NCBI GenBank assembly: GCA_017445585.1
Contig: JAFSTX010000052.1
Span: 1-64,000 of the forward strand
Length of the DNA stretch: 64,000 nt
Direction: 5' to 3'
Source: Lachnospiraceae bacterium
GTDB taxonomy: Bacteria; Bacillota; Clostridia; Lachnospirales; Lachnospiraceae
The notes under the pieces are model-generated. The model saw only the letters and a list, made by a program, of their open reading frames with translations, was not told the origin of the DNA and searched no databases. Of the stretch, positions 53,085-61,439 are shown in pieces. Each line of letters starts with the position of its first letter. Position 1 is the stretch's first letter. The translations under genes and the position numbers were made by a program.

Positions 53085-53855
53085 ATGAACAGACCCAGAC
53101 TGCAGGTAAAGGGGGCTGTGTTCGGGGAGAGAATGCTTTTTGCCGACAGACTTCTGACTGTCAGGCCGGAAGATCTGATACCCGATATCACCAGAGCCCT
53201 CGGGAACGATCCGGATGCCTTCGAATGGAGGATAGACTATCTGGAGGGCTATACCGATCCGGATACATCGCTCATATGCGGTTATGCAAAGAAGCTGGCG
53301 GAACTCGCCGGCGATATACCGATCATTTTTACACCCAGGCATCCCGATGAAAAGGGAGTGCAGGCCATAGACGACGACGCGAAATTTGCTCTGATCGAGG
53401 CAGTCGCCGCCACAGGGACCATGGGACTTTTTGACATAGAAAGAAGATACGGCAGAGAAAGGATAAGCCGTTTGCTGGATACAGTTCACTCCGGAGGAGC
53501 TCGGCTCATCATTTCGCACCATGACTTTGATCAGACCCATACGGCGCAGGAGCTCTATGATATGATTCTGGAGCTTCAGAGCTGGGGTGCGGATATAGTA
53601 AAATTCATAGGCAGGGCACACAACGTACATGAATTCGTCAGCCTGATCGATATGGTCATCGCGGGACGCGAAAAAGAAGAGATCACCGTACCGCTGATCC
53701 TCGGTGCAGGGAGCGATATGGGCCCGGTCATGAGGGTCTTCGGCGAGTTTATGTGCAATGATCTGACTTTTGTGGATTCTTATGAGGAAGAGTTCCCGAG
53801 ACATCTGCATATCAACGACATACGTCGTCTGCGGGAGCTCGTGCTCGGAAAGTGA
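53085..53855 (+). CDS. type I dehydroquinate dehydratase-like protein, divergent
   Basis: 256 residues. It has the type I fold marks 'FEWRIDYLEGY', 'IIFTPRHPDEKG', 'FDIERRYG', 'LIISHHDFDQT' with His146 and 'ADIVKFIGRAHN' with the Schiff-base Lys173. The C-terminal part differs from true AroD. The M-S-M-G plus Arg segment reads 'GAGSDMGPVMRVFGE', and the lid S-A-P-G-Q that closes over dehydroquinate is missing, replaced by 'EEEFPRHLHIND'. A lysine-based dehydratase or aldolase acting on a related cyclic acid is likely. A canonical AroD is encoded at 56671, so this copy is probably specialised. Confidence 0.8.
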   Translation: MNRPRLQVKGAVFGERMLFADRLLTVRPEDLIPDITRALGNDPDAFEWRIDYLEGYTDPDTSLICGYAKKLAELAGDIPIIFTPRHPDEKGVQAIDDDAKFALIEAVAATGTMGLFDIERRYGRERISRLLDTVHSGGARLIISHHDFDQTHTAQELYDMILELQSWGADIVKFIGRAHNVHEFVSLIDMVIAGREKEEITVPLILGAGSDMGPVMRVFGEFMCNDLTFVDSYEEEFPRHLHINDIRRLRELVLGK

Positions 53856-53863
53856 GGCACGTC

Positions 53864-54892
53864 ATGAAATGTATGCTGACTTGCGGCGCGGGGATCATGG
53901 AATACTCCGAGAAGGAGAGACCGGCGGCCGGACCCGGTGAAGCAGTCATAAAAGTCCGCGCCGCATCGGTCTGCGGTGGAGATGTGACCAGATATAAGAG
54001 CGCTCCAATGAAGGACGTATATGTAATCCCCGGTCATGAATTCTCGGGGGATATCGTGGAGATCAGAGATGGCGGTGAGAGATACGCAGTCGGAGACCGC
54101 GTCTGCATCTTTCCTAATCCGTACTGCGGAACCTGTCCGGAGTGCAGAGCAGGACGATTCAATTTGTGCACGCATAAAAAGTCCATCGGCAATAACGGCC
54201 AGAACGGTCCGGTGGACGGCGGAATGGCCGAGTACTGCAAAGTGCCGGTGCGATCTCTGATAAAGCTGGATGACAGCGTCTCCTACGAGCAGGGTGCGCT
54301 CGTGGAACCGGTGGCTGTAGGGCTTCACGCCTCGCGGGCAGCAGGCGATGTGAGGGGACAAAAGGTACTGGTGTACGGAGCCGGAGCCATAGGCCTGTAT
54401 ACGATCATGTTTCTTAAGATGCAGGGAGCAGAGCGCATATATGCGCTGGACGTGCTGCCTGAGCATCTGGAGATGGCGGAGAGATACGGAGCAGACTGCA
54501 CGATGCTGTGCGAAGGGAACTTTGCGGAGCGCATCAGAGAGGATTCCGGATGCGGGATCGATATCGTATTCGATACGGTCTGTCTGCCGCCGTCGATTTC
54601 GGCGACTCAGAAGCTTCTGCGCGGGGGCGGCTCATCAGTCTGGATAGCCATCAGAAATATGCAGCAGGAGATCAATATTTTCCCGACTGTCTTTCATGAA
54701 CAGAAGATTTTCACTTCTTTTATCTACTACAAGTCGGAGATGGAAGAGGCAGCGGGAATGATGGGACGCGGCGAGATAAACTGTGAGGATACTATCACGG
54801 ACCGTGTGCCCCTCTCTCAGGGAAAAGCGCTTTTTGAGGATCTGGTTCACAACCCGGGAGCCCATATCAAGGCGCAGTTTCGTATAGACTGA
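53864..54892 (+). CDS. zinc-dependent alcohol/polyol dehydrogenase (MDR family), first copy
   Basis: 342 residues from ATG 53864 behind AGG; a GTG at 53852 overlaps the previous stop. Catalytic zinc ligands are in 'ASVCGGDV' and 'IPGHEFSGDIVE', the structural zinc has four Cys in 'CGTCPECRAGRFNLC', and the NAD site is 'KVLVYGAGAIGLYTIMFLK'. It resembles threonine, sorbitol or idonate dehydrogenases. In this operon it probably oxidises a ring hydroxyl of the imported acid or an intermediate. It is 16 bases before a second dehydrogenase of the same family; the two are clearly different in sequence. Confidence 0.87.
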   Translation: MKCMLTCGAGIMEYSEKERPAAGPGEAVIKVRAASVCGGDVTRYKSAPMKDVYVIPGHEFSGDIVEIRDGGERYAVGDRVCIFPNPYCGTCPECRAGRFNLCTHKKSIGNNGQNGPVDGGMAEYCKVPVRSLIKLDDSVSYEQGALVEPVAVGLHASRAAGDVRGQKVLVYGAGAIGLYTIMFLKMQGAERIYALDVLPEHLEMAERYGADCTMLCEGNFAERIREDSGCGIDIVFDTVCLPPSISATQKLLRGGGSSVWIAIRNMQQEINIFPTVFHEQKIFTSFIYYKSEMEEAAGMMGRGEINCEDTITDRVPLSQGKALFEDLVHNPGAHIKAQFRID

Positions 54893-54908
54893 TACAGGAG
54901 GAAGTTTA

Positions 54909-55964
54909 ATGAAAGCATTATGGCTTAACGGACCTAAGGATCTGGAATACGGTGAGATGCCGGTGCCCGAGCCCCGCGAGGGGTGGGTCAGGATCAGAGT
55001 CATGGCTGCTTCGGTCTGCGGCGGCGACGTGAAGATATACAGGAACGGCCGCCCCGGCAAGCCGATCGGGCGCAGAGTGTCCGGACACGAGTTCGTGGGC
55101 GTGATCGACAAGGTAGGAGAGGGAGTGACCTCTCATAAGGTCGGAGACCGCGTGAGCGTCAATCCCCAGATCTACTGCCGTGAGTGCGAAGACTGCAAAA
55201 ACGGCGATTATAATATCTGCAACCATCGCGATATGATCGGCGGCAGGAGCTATGACGGAGGTTTCGCAGAGTGGTGCGTGGCTCCCGAGTATGTCCTGAT
55301 CGATATACCTGAGTGTATCCCGGATGTGTCCGCTGCAATGACGGAGCCCCTCGGCGTGGCTCTGCATGCGGTAAGGCGTGCGGGCGGCGCAGATCTGGCC
55401 GGCAGGAGCGTCGTGATATACGGCGCGGGACCTATCGCCATGCTTGCGCTTGAATGTCTGAAATATTATAAGGCCTCACAGATCATCATGCTCGATATGG
55501 TGCGCAGCCGGCTGGAGACGGCAAAGGCCCACGGCGCAACGCACGTTTTTGACGCGGGGATGGAGAGCGGAGAACTTATAGCAGCGGTCAGGGATATCAC
55601 AGAAGGCAGAGGAGCGGATGCAGTCATTGACGCGGTATGCCTGGATGCGACGGTAGACAATTCACTGCATTTTCTGCGCAGCCACGGAAAGCTCGTTGTG
55701 GTGGGCCTCTCAAAAGGCGAGTGTAATGTGAATTTCAGATATATGACAGATCATGAATTGACGCTGACTTGCTCATACCTGTATACTGATGATCTGAGGG
55801 ACGCGGTAGCCATGGAGGCAGCCGGGCAGCTCGACATCGGGTATATCGGATGCCCCGTCATGCCGCTCAGCAGCGGCCGGGAGATGTTCAGGATACTTAC
55901 CGGGGAGCCTGACAGATGCCTTAAGGGTGTGCTGATCCCCGATTCCGTCATGAACGGACAGTAA
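54909..55964 (+). CDS. zinc-dependent alcohol/polyol dehydrogenase (MDR family), second copy
   Basis: 351 residues behind ACAGGAGGAAG. Catalytic site 'ASVCGGDVKIYRNG' and 'VSGHEFVGVIDKVG', structural zinc cysteines in 'CRECEDCKNGDYNIC', and NAD site 'SVVIYGAGPIAMLALECLKY'. It is similar in plan to its upstream neighbour but differs throughout, so they probably act on different hydroxyls or opposite steps. Quinate-type dehydrogenation is possible, but no residue I can see fixes the substrate. Confidence 0.87.
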   Translation: MKALWLNGPKDLEYGEMPVPEPREGWVRIRVMAASVCGGDVKIYRNGRPGKPIGRRVSGHEFVGVIDKVGEGVTSHKVGDRVSVNPQIYCRECEDCKNGDYNICNHRDMIGGRSYDGGFAEWCVAPEYVLIDIPECIPDVSAAMTEPLGVALHAVRRAGGADLAGRSVVIYGAGPIAMLALECLKYYKASQIIMLDMVRSRLETAKAHGATHVFDAGMESGELIAAVRDITEGRGADAVIDAVCLDATVDNSLHFLRSHGKLVVVGLSKGECNVNFRYMTDHELTLTCSYLYTDDLRDAVAMEAAGQLDIGYIGCPVMPLSSGREMFRILTGEPDRCLKGVLIPDSVMNGQ

Positions 55965-55989
55965 ATCCACACGGAAAGGAATACCCTTC

Positions 55990-56532
55990 ATGGAGAAGAC
56001 TTATCTGGCAGGGCCGATGTTCAGAAAGACCAAGATCCTGTGTATTGTATTGGTGGAGATAGTCGTTTTTATCTTTTTTTTCATCTATCAGTATATATTC
56101 GGAACCAGGGTCGAGGGCTATAACCCGAACTATCTGATCGCGATATTCATGTTCCTGGCTGCGCTTTTCTGGTTCGCCGTGGACAGGATCTCCGAGAAGA
56201 TCCGCGAGACGATCCGTTACGTCATCACGCGCGACAGCTTCAAGATGGGCCTTCCGGGCAAGGAAAAGGTCATCCCGTGGACCGATTTTGTCGCCATACG
56301 TCTGGAACCGTTCAATAACAGGCTGGCACTGCCCGTACAGTTTGTGGTAAAGAACCCCGACTACGAGCCGGGCAAAAAGCTTCAGAAGGAACTCGATATC
56401 AACAATACCGTAGAGGATATCTACGGACTTACGAGAGACGTACTGATGCATGTGGACCGCGAGGTAACGGAGGTGGATCCGGAGCTTGAGGCCAGGCTCG
56501 ATGCGGCCAGGATCATGGGCCGCTCCAAATGA
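55990..56532 (+). CDS. two-helix membrane protein with PH-like domain, unknown function
   Basis: 180 residues from ATG 55990 behind GGAAAGGA. Two helices at about residues 15-37 and 47-66, then a soluble region ('ITRDSFKMGLPGKEKVIPW', 'DFVAIRLEPFNNRLALP') resembling the bacterial PH-type domains found after two helices, and a charged tail. No family name is certain. It ends the operon, and a fresh promoter lies before aroD. A role in the cluster is unknown. Confidence 0.6.
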   Translation: MEKTYLAGPMFRKTKILCIVLVEIVVFIFFFIYQYIFGTRVEGYNPNYLIAIFMFLAALFWFAVDRISEKIRETIRYVITRDSFKMGLPGKEKVIPWTDFVAIRLEPFNNRLALPVQFVVKNPDYEPGKKLQKELDINNTVEDIYGLTRDVLMHVDREVTEVDPELEARLDAARIMGRSK

Positions 56533-56610
56533 CGCAATCCATATAATATCCCTTATATCCTTATACCCGAATTTGTATGAAGGTACGCGTCTTTTGGACG
56601 GCTGCCCACC

Positions 56611-56639
56611 TTGCGGCAACAGGTGTTAAAAGGTATAAT
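56611..56639 (+). promoter_or_regulatory. promoter of the aroD-aroE unit
   Basis: TTGCGG at 56611-56616, a 17-base spacer and a perfect TATAAT at 56634-56639. It lets aroD and aroE be expressed independently of the LysR-linked promoter. Confidence 0.75.
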
Positions 56640-56670
56640 ATTCGCATAATAAACTCTTATGGAGGAAGAT

Positions 56671-57435
56671 ATGAATACTGTAAAAGTCAGAAACGTAGTT
56701 ATAGGAGAAGGAACCCCCAAGGTAATCGTCCCCATCGTAGCCGCTACTGCCGATGGCATCGTTGCAAAGGGCGAGGAGCTGCGTGCTCACAAGCTTGACG
56801 TAGTGGAGTGGCGCGTTGATTTTTACAACGACGTATATGAGATTCCCTGTGTATTGGATACACTGAAAAAGCTGCGCGCCGTGCTCGGCGACACTCCGAT
56901 CCTCTTTACCTTCCGTACGAAAAAGGAAGGCGGCGAGAAGGAGATCGATATGAAGCTCTATACCGAGCTGAATACCGCGGTGGCAGGCAGCGGAGACGCT
57001 GATCTCGTGGACGTGGAGATCTTCTCGGGCGATGACGTGGTGCGTGCCAATATCGACGCCATCCACGCGGCCGGCTGCAAGGTCGTCGGTTCGAATCACG
57101 ATTTCTTCGGAACTCCCGTCAAGTCCGATCTGATCTACCGTCTGCGCAAGATGCAGGATATGGGCGCTGATATCCCTAAGATCGCCGTCATGCCCAAGTG
57201 CGCGGAGGACGTGCTCGTGCTTCTCGAGGCGACCAGGGAGATGCATGAGTGCTTTGCCGACAGGCCGCTCATCACGATGTCCATGTCTCACGGCGTAGTG
57301 ACCAGACTCGTGGGAGAATACTTCGGCTCGGCTATGACCTTCGGCGCAGTAGGACAGGTCTCGGCTCCCGGACAGATTCCCGTGGAGCAGCTTCAGGAAG
57401 TCCTCTCTGTCATCCACAATTCACTTAATCCGTAA
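56671..57435 (+). CDS. aroD: 3-dehydroquinate dehydratase, type I
   Basis: 254 residues from ATG 56671 directly behind GGAGGAAG; an in-frame ATG at 56659 lies before the ribosome site. It has the complete type I active site: 'DVVEWRVDFY', 'LFTFRTKKEGG', 'VVGSNHDFFGT' with the catalytic His, 'KIAVMPKCAEDV' with the Schiff-base Lys, 'ITMSMSHGVVTR' and the lid 'VSAPGQIP'. It converts 3-dehydroquinate to 3-dehydroshikimate. It is upstream of aroE and thus likely supplies it. In contrast to the AroD-like gene at 53085 it looks fully functional. Confidence 0.94.
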   Translation: MNTVKVRNVVIGEGTPKVIVPIVAATADGIVAKGEELRAHKLDVVEWRVDFYNDVYEIPCVLDTLKKLRAVLGDTPILFTFRTKKEGGEKEIDMKLYTELNTAVAGSGDADLVDVEIFSGDDVVRANIDAIHAAGCKVVGSNHDFFGTPVKSDLIYRLRKMQDMGADIPKIAVMPKCAEDVLVLLEATREMHECFADRPLITMSMSHGVVTRLVGEYFGSAMTFGAVGQVSAPGQIPVEQLQEVLSVIHNSLNP

Positions 57436-57451
57436 TAGTATAGGAGATCAT

Positions 57452-58318
57452 ATGAGTAAAAACGTTACAGGACATACCAAAATGCTCTGCCTGCTGGGCT
57501 CACCGGTCGAGCACAGCATCTCACCCGCCATGCACAACCTCGCTGCCGACACTCTGGGGCTGGATTATGAGTACCTCTGCTTCGACGTCGGAGAGGAAGG
57601 CCTTAGGACTGCCGTAGAGGGACTGCGCACGATGGGCGTCGCGGGCTTTAATCTGACCATGCCGGACAAGAACCTCATGGCAAAGCTTTGCGATGAGCTC
57701 TCTCCGGCTGCGGAGATCGGCAGAGCCGTGAATACCGTAGTCAATGATCACGGCAGATTCATCGGGCATACCACCGACGGTGTGGGCTTTATGAAGAGCG
57801 CCGAGGCAGAAGGCGTGGAGATGGCAGGCCGCAGGATGGTGCAGCTCGGCGCCGGAGGCGCCGGTACGGCTATCCTCATTCAGGCTGCGCTCGACGGACT
57901 GGCCTCCATCGATGTATTTAACATGAAGGACGCCTTCTGGCCCAGACTCTGCGAGGTGGTCGACCAGCTTAACAGCCGTACGTCATGCAGGGTCATGCTT
58001 CATGAGCTCTCTGCTCTGGACGAGCTTTGCTCTGCGATAGCAGGCGCGGATATCCTGGTCAATACCACTCCTGTGGGCATGACAGGGCGCGAGGGCTGCC
58101 TTATCCCGGATGCAGGCTATCTGCATGAGGGACTTGTGGTGGCGGACATCATCTACGAGCCTAAGCAGACTCAGCTCCTCAAGATGGCTGCAGACGCGGG
58201 TCTTAAGACCTTTAACGGCATGTATATGCTGATGTATCAGGGAGCGGCTTCATTTAAGCTCTGGACCGGACATGACATGCCGGTGGAGACAGTAAAGCAG
58301 CTGTTTGCAGACAGATAG
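57452..58318 (+). CDS. aroE: shikimate dehydrogenase
   Basis: 288 residues. The substrate site has 'GSPVEHSISPAMHN' and 'GFNLTMPDKNLM' with the catalytic Lys, plus 'IGHTTDGVGF' with the catalytic Asp. Many AroE proteins have N-T-D there rather than T-T-D. The cofactor loop is 'RMVQLGAGGAGTAIL', and 'NTTPVGMTG' and 'GMYMLMYQGAASF' complete the family pattern. It reduces 3-dehydroshikimate to shikimate, or runs in reverse on imported shikimate or quinate, as shikimate/quinate dehydrogenases do. It lies 17 bases after aroD. Confidence 0.92.
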   Translation: MSKNVTGHTKMLCLLGSPVEHSISPAMHNLAADTLGLDYEYLCFDVGEEGLRTAVEGLRTMGVAGFNLTMPDKNLMAKLCDELSPAAEIGRAVNTVVNDHGRFIGHTTDGVGFMKSAEAEGVEMAGRRMVQLGAGGAGTAILIQAALDGLASIDVFNMKDAFWPRLCEVVDQLNSRTSCRVMLHELSALDELCSAIAGADILVNTTPVGMTGREGCLIPDAGYLHEGLVVADIIYEPKQTQLLKMAADAGLKTFNGMYMLMYQGAASFKLWTGHDMPVETVKQLFADR

Positions 58319-58324
58319 GTCTGA

Positions 58325-58352
58325 TTGACTTTGCGGCAGGGTATGGTGTAAT
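58325..58352 (+). promoter_or_regulatory. promoter of the HAD gene
   Basis: TTGACT at 58325-58330, a 16-base spacer and TGTAAT at 58347-58352. The expected start point near 58359 is only about five bases before the ATG, so the message would have almost no leader. Confidence 0.6.
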
Positions 58353-58363
58353 ATCTTCGTGTT

Positions 58364-59155
58364 ATGGGACACGGAAAAGCAGTATTTTTTGATATAGACG
58401 GCACGCTCTTTGACCACAGGCATATGGTCCCGGAGGACACAGTGCGCGCCATAAGAGCACTCAGGAAGAACGGGCATCTGGCTTTTATCAATTCCGGACG
58501 GAGCCAGGCGTTTATCATCGATCCGATGCTCCTGGGCTTGGGCTGGGACGGCTTCGTTTCCGGATGCGGGACCTATGTGCAGGCAGGGGAGCGGGTGCTG
58601 ACAGACAGTCTGATAGATAACGTCGAATTGGCCAGGGTCGTCAGAACGGCCAGGGATCACGGTGTGCGTATCGTACTCGAAGGCAGGTTCTGCCTGTATT
58701 TTGACGACGATCAGTTCGCTCACGATCCCTACGGTCAGATGCTGATCAGGGAGCTTGGCGAGAAACGCAGGACGATCAGGGATCACTGGCAAAACTGGAG
58801 ATGCGGCAAATTCTCGGTGGATTTGGACACTGCTGCGGACGGAGTAAAGTGGCTCGATCTGATGTCGGATAAGTACTGCTGCATCAGTCATAACGCGAAA
58901 GTGACAGAGCTCGTTCCGTACGGATTCGGTAAAGCTGCCGGTATGCGGGAGGTTTGCTCGTATCTGGGTATCCCTGGTGAGGACAGCGTGGTCTTCGGAG
59001 ACAGCATCAACGATCTGGATATGTTCGAAGCTGCAGGGACTGCAGTGGCTATGGGGACGGCATCGGAGCCGGTAAGGGCCGCGGCGGACCTCGTGACGGA
59101 CGGACCGATGGACGGTGGGATAGAGCATGCGCTGAGGAATCTCGGACTGATCTGA
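58364..59155 (+). CDS. Cof-type HAD hydrolase
   Basis: 263 residues, the size of HAD subclass IIB (Cof) phosphatases. Motif I is 'VFFDIDGTLFDHRH', motif II 'LAFINSGRSQAF', motif III lies near the Lys in 'GFGKAAGMREVCSYLGI' and motif IV is 'VVFGDSINDLDMFEAAG'. These enzymes dephosphorylate sugar phosphates, flavin precursors or similar. There is no Shine-Dalgarno before ATG 58364, and motif I is so close to it that no later start is possible. Its own promoter sits directly upstream. A link to the shikimate genes is only positional. Confidence 0.87.
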   Translation: MGHGKAVFFDIDGTLFDHRHMVPEDTVRAIRALRKNGHLAFINSGRSQAFIIDPMLLGLGWDGFVSGCGTYVQAGERVLTDSLIDNVELARVVRTARDHGVRIVLEGRFCLYFDDDQFAHDPYGQMLIRELGEKRRTIRDHWQNWRCGKFSVDLDTAADGVKWLDLMSDKYCCISHNAKVTELVPYGFGKAAGMREVCSYLGIPGEDSVVFGDSINDLDMFEAAGTAVAMGTASEPVRAAADLVTDGPMDGGIEHALRNLGLI

Positions 59156-59215
59156 CGGAGTCCGGAAGGATGCCGCAGACTGAGCACGGTTTATACCGGG
59201 CACTGTTTTTTGGGA

Positions 59216-59243
59216 TTGACAAAAATGATAATAGTGGTATCAT
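59216..59243 (+). promoter_or_regulatory. promoter of the efflux operon
   Basis: A perfect TTGACA (59216-59221), a 16-base spacer and TATCAT (59238-59243). The expected start point falls inside the palindrome that follows. Confidence 0.85.
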
Positions 59244-59279
59244 AACTGTATTAGTACAACTAATACAGTTATTTTTTTT
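59244..59279. promoter_or_regulatory. 11-base palindrome plus T run at the efflux operon start: operator or attenuator
   Basis: AACTGTATTAG (59244-59254) and CTAATACAGTT (59260-59270) are perfect inverted arms around TACAA, followed by eight T residues. The palindrome touches the -10 box, which fits a repressor operator. The T run means the same sequence could also end transcripts early, or end the HAD transcript from upstream. Confidence 0.7.
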
Positions 59280-59357
59280 AGGTGTAGTAATACGCATGTA
59301 ATCCGTAGTATTATTATGACGGAAGTTTTCTCGATCATTTCCATACAGGAGGACATT

Positions 59358-60740
59358 ATGAAAAAAGTATTTCTGACGGTTCTTGCACTGGCGCTCGTCG
59401 TGACGATGACAGCCTGCGGCGAGAGCGGCGAGAGTGTATCGGTCCAGTCAGTGGCCATGATCTGCGGGACGGGCAACGTGGGCATAGCAGAGAGATTTGC
59501 GGGCGTGGTAAGTTCGCGCAGCGAGATCAATGTCGAGCTGACGGACGGCCGCAAGGCCGGAGAGATCATTGTAGCCGAGGGTGACGACGTAGAGGCCGGA
59601 CAGGTTCTTTTTACCTATGACACCGAAGCCCAGCAGATCAACTTTGAAAAGGCGCAGCTTGAACTCGAGCAGATGAAGAACGCGATCGAATCCAAGAAAA
59701 AGACAAAGGAGTCTCTGGAAAAGGAAAAGAACAACGCTTCATCCGACCAGAAGCTTCAGTATTCATTGGAGATACAGGAGTGCGAGACCGAGATCCGCGA
59801 GCAGGAATACAACATGGCGATAAAGGAAAAGGAGCTCGCACGGCTTGAAGAGGCGGTCTCGGATACACAGTATATCTGTCCCATCACGGGCCGCGTCAAA
59901 TCCGTCAACCCCGACGGTGGCTATGACCAGCAGACGGGCGAGCAGCTGCCCTTTATGAGCATCGTGGAGACCGGAGCCTATCAGGTAAAGGGCTATGTGA
60001 ATGAGATGAACGCGCAGGTCCTCGGAGAGGGAATGGATGTCATAGTCAGGTCCAGGAGCGATAAAGATGTGATCTGGAAAGGCAGCGTAGACCGCATAGA
60101 CTGGGAGAATCCACAGAAGAGCGGCAATAACTTCTATTACTATGACGGCGGCGGCAGCAGCGATACGTCAAGCTCCAGTAAATATCCCTTCTATATCGAG
60201 CTTGACGACAGCGAGGGACTGATCCTGGGACAGCACGTATTTATCGAGCCCGATTACGGTCAGGGTGTTCTGGAGGATGCGGGCAAGCTTCATCTGCCCT
60301 CCATGTATCTATTTGATACCACGGAAAATTCCGGCTATGTCTGGGCAGAAAACGGCAGCGGGAGACTTGAGAAGAGAAAAGTCTCTCTCGGCAGCTTCGA
60401 TTCGGATATGGAGACCTATGTTATCGAGGACGGACTGACAGAGGATGATTATATCGCTTTCCCTGAAGAGACCCTGCAGGAGGGCATGGTCTGCGAGAGA
60501 TTCGATCCCGAATCATTTGAGCCGGGAGAGTTTCCGGATAGCGAGATGCCTGTGGACGGAGAGTTCAACGTCGAGGAAGGAAACTTCGGCGACGGCGAAT
60601 TCTACGGTGACGATGGCAATTCCGGCGAGGACGGTTTCTTCTATGAGAACGACGGCGGCTACGGCGACGGTATGGAAGGCGGCCCGGTGCTTACCGGAGA
60701 CGAGCCCGTGGTTATCGCCACGGCTGCACCGATGGGCTAA
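59358..60740 (+). CDS. RND/MacA-type adaptor lipoprotein, first copy
   Basis: 460 residues from ATG 59358 behind AGGAGG. A lipoprotein signal ends 'VVTMTACGES'. The biotinyl-lipoyl half-motifs ('IIVAEGDDVEAGQVLFTYD' and 'YICPITGRVKSVNPDGG') flank a coiled-coil hairpin of about 90 residues rich in Glu, Lys and Gln. A beta-barrel and membrane-proximal part follow. The last 70 residues are an unusual acidic, glycine- and phenylalanine-rich tail ('GEFNVEEGNFGDGEFYGD'). In Gram-positives such adaptors work with MacB-like ABC transporters. First gene of the operon; the tail is not typical. Confidence 0.85.
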   Translation: MKKVFLTVLALALVVTMTACGESGESVSVQSVAMICGTGNVGIAERFAGVVSSRSEINVELTDGRKAGEIIVAEGDDVEAGQVLFTYDTEAQQINFEKAQLELEQMKNAIESKKKTKESLEKEKNNASSDQKLQYSLEIQECETEIREQEYNMAIKEKELARLEEAVSDTQYICPITGRVKSVNPDGGYDQQTGEQLPFMSIVETGAYQVKGYVNEMNAQVLGEGMDVIVRSRSDKDVIWKGSVDRIDWENPQKSGNNFYYYDGGGSSDTSSSSKYPFYIELDDSEGLILGQHVFIEPDYGQGVLEDAGKLHLPSMYLFDTTENSGYVWAENGSGRLEKRKVSLGSFDSDMETYVIEDGLTEDDYIAFPEETLQEGMVCERFDPESFEPGEFPDSEMPVDGEFNVEEGNFGDGEFYGDDGNSGEDGFFYENDGGYGDGMEGGPVLTGDEPVVIATAAPMG

Positions 60741-60755
60741 AGGTCAGGAGGCAGT

Positions 60756-61439
60756 ATGAATATCTTGACTATGAAGGATATATGCAAGGACTACCCTATG
60801 GGGCGGGATGTGCTTCACGTGCTTAAGAATGTGAACATGACCGTCGCAGATGGAGAATACCTCGCGATAATGGGTCCCTCCGGATCCGGTAAAACTACGC
60901 TGATGAATCTCATAGGGTGCCTGGATACAGCCACTTCCGGCTCATACCTGCTCGGAGAGCGCGAGATCACGGCATGCAGCGACAATCAGCTCGCAGAGAT
61001 AAGAAACAGGGAGATCGGCTTCGTTTTCCAATCGTTTAATCTGCTGCCGCGCACTACGGCCGTGGACAACGTGGCCATGCCCCTGCTCTATGCCGGCGTG
61101 TCCAGATCGGAGCGCACCGCGAGGGCCGAAGCTGCGCTGGAGATGGTCGGACTGGCAGACCGTAAGGGCTTTGCGCCTGAGCAGCTTTCCGGCGGACAGT
61201 GCCAGCGGGTCGCCATCGCCAGAGCCATGGTGGGCAGTCCGAGACTGCTGCTGGCTGACGAACCTACCGGCGCGCTCGATTCCGCGTCCGGTGCTCAGGT
61301 CATGGAGCTGTTTGCCGATATCCACAGCAGAGGTACTACGATAATTATGATAACACACGATGAGGAGATCGCGTCGCACGCGGCACGGCAGGCCTATATA
61401 CGCGACGGCATACTGACGGGAGGTGAAGCCGGTGAATAA
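60756..61439 (+). CDS. MacB-type ABC transporter ATP-binding protein
   Basis: 227 residues, the standard length for LolD/MacB-type ATPases. Walker A 'MGPSGSGKTTLMNLIG', Q-loop 'FVFQSFNLLPRTTAVDNV', signature 'LSGGQCQRVAIARAM', Walker B 'LLLADEPTGALD' and switch His in 'MITHDEEIA'. It powers an exporter of peptides, antibiotics or lipids together with the permease at 62985. It overlaps the start of the second adaptor. Confidence 0.95.
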   Translation: MNILTMKDICKDYPMGRDVLHVLKNVNMTVADGEYLAIMGPSGSGKTTLMNLIGCLDTATSGSYLLGEREITACSDNQLAEIRNREIGFVFQSFNLLPRTTAVDNVAMPLLYAGVSRSERTARAEAALEMVGLADRKGFAPEQLSGGQCQRVAIARAMVGSPRLLLADEPTGALDSASGAQVMELFADIHSRGTTIIMITHDEEIASHAARQAYIRDGILTGGEAGE

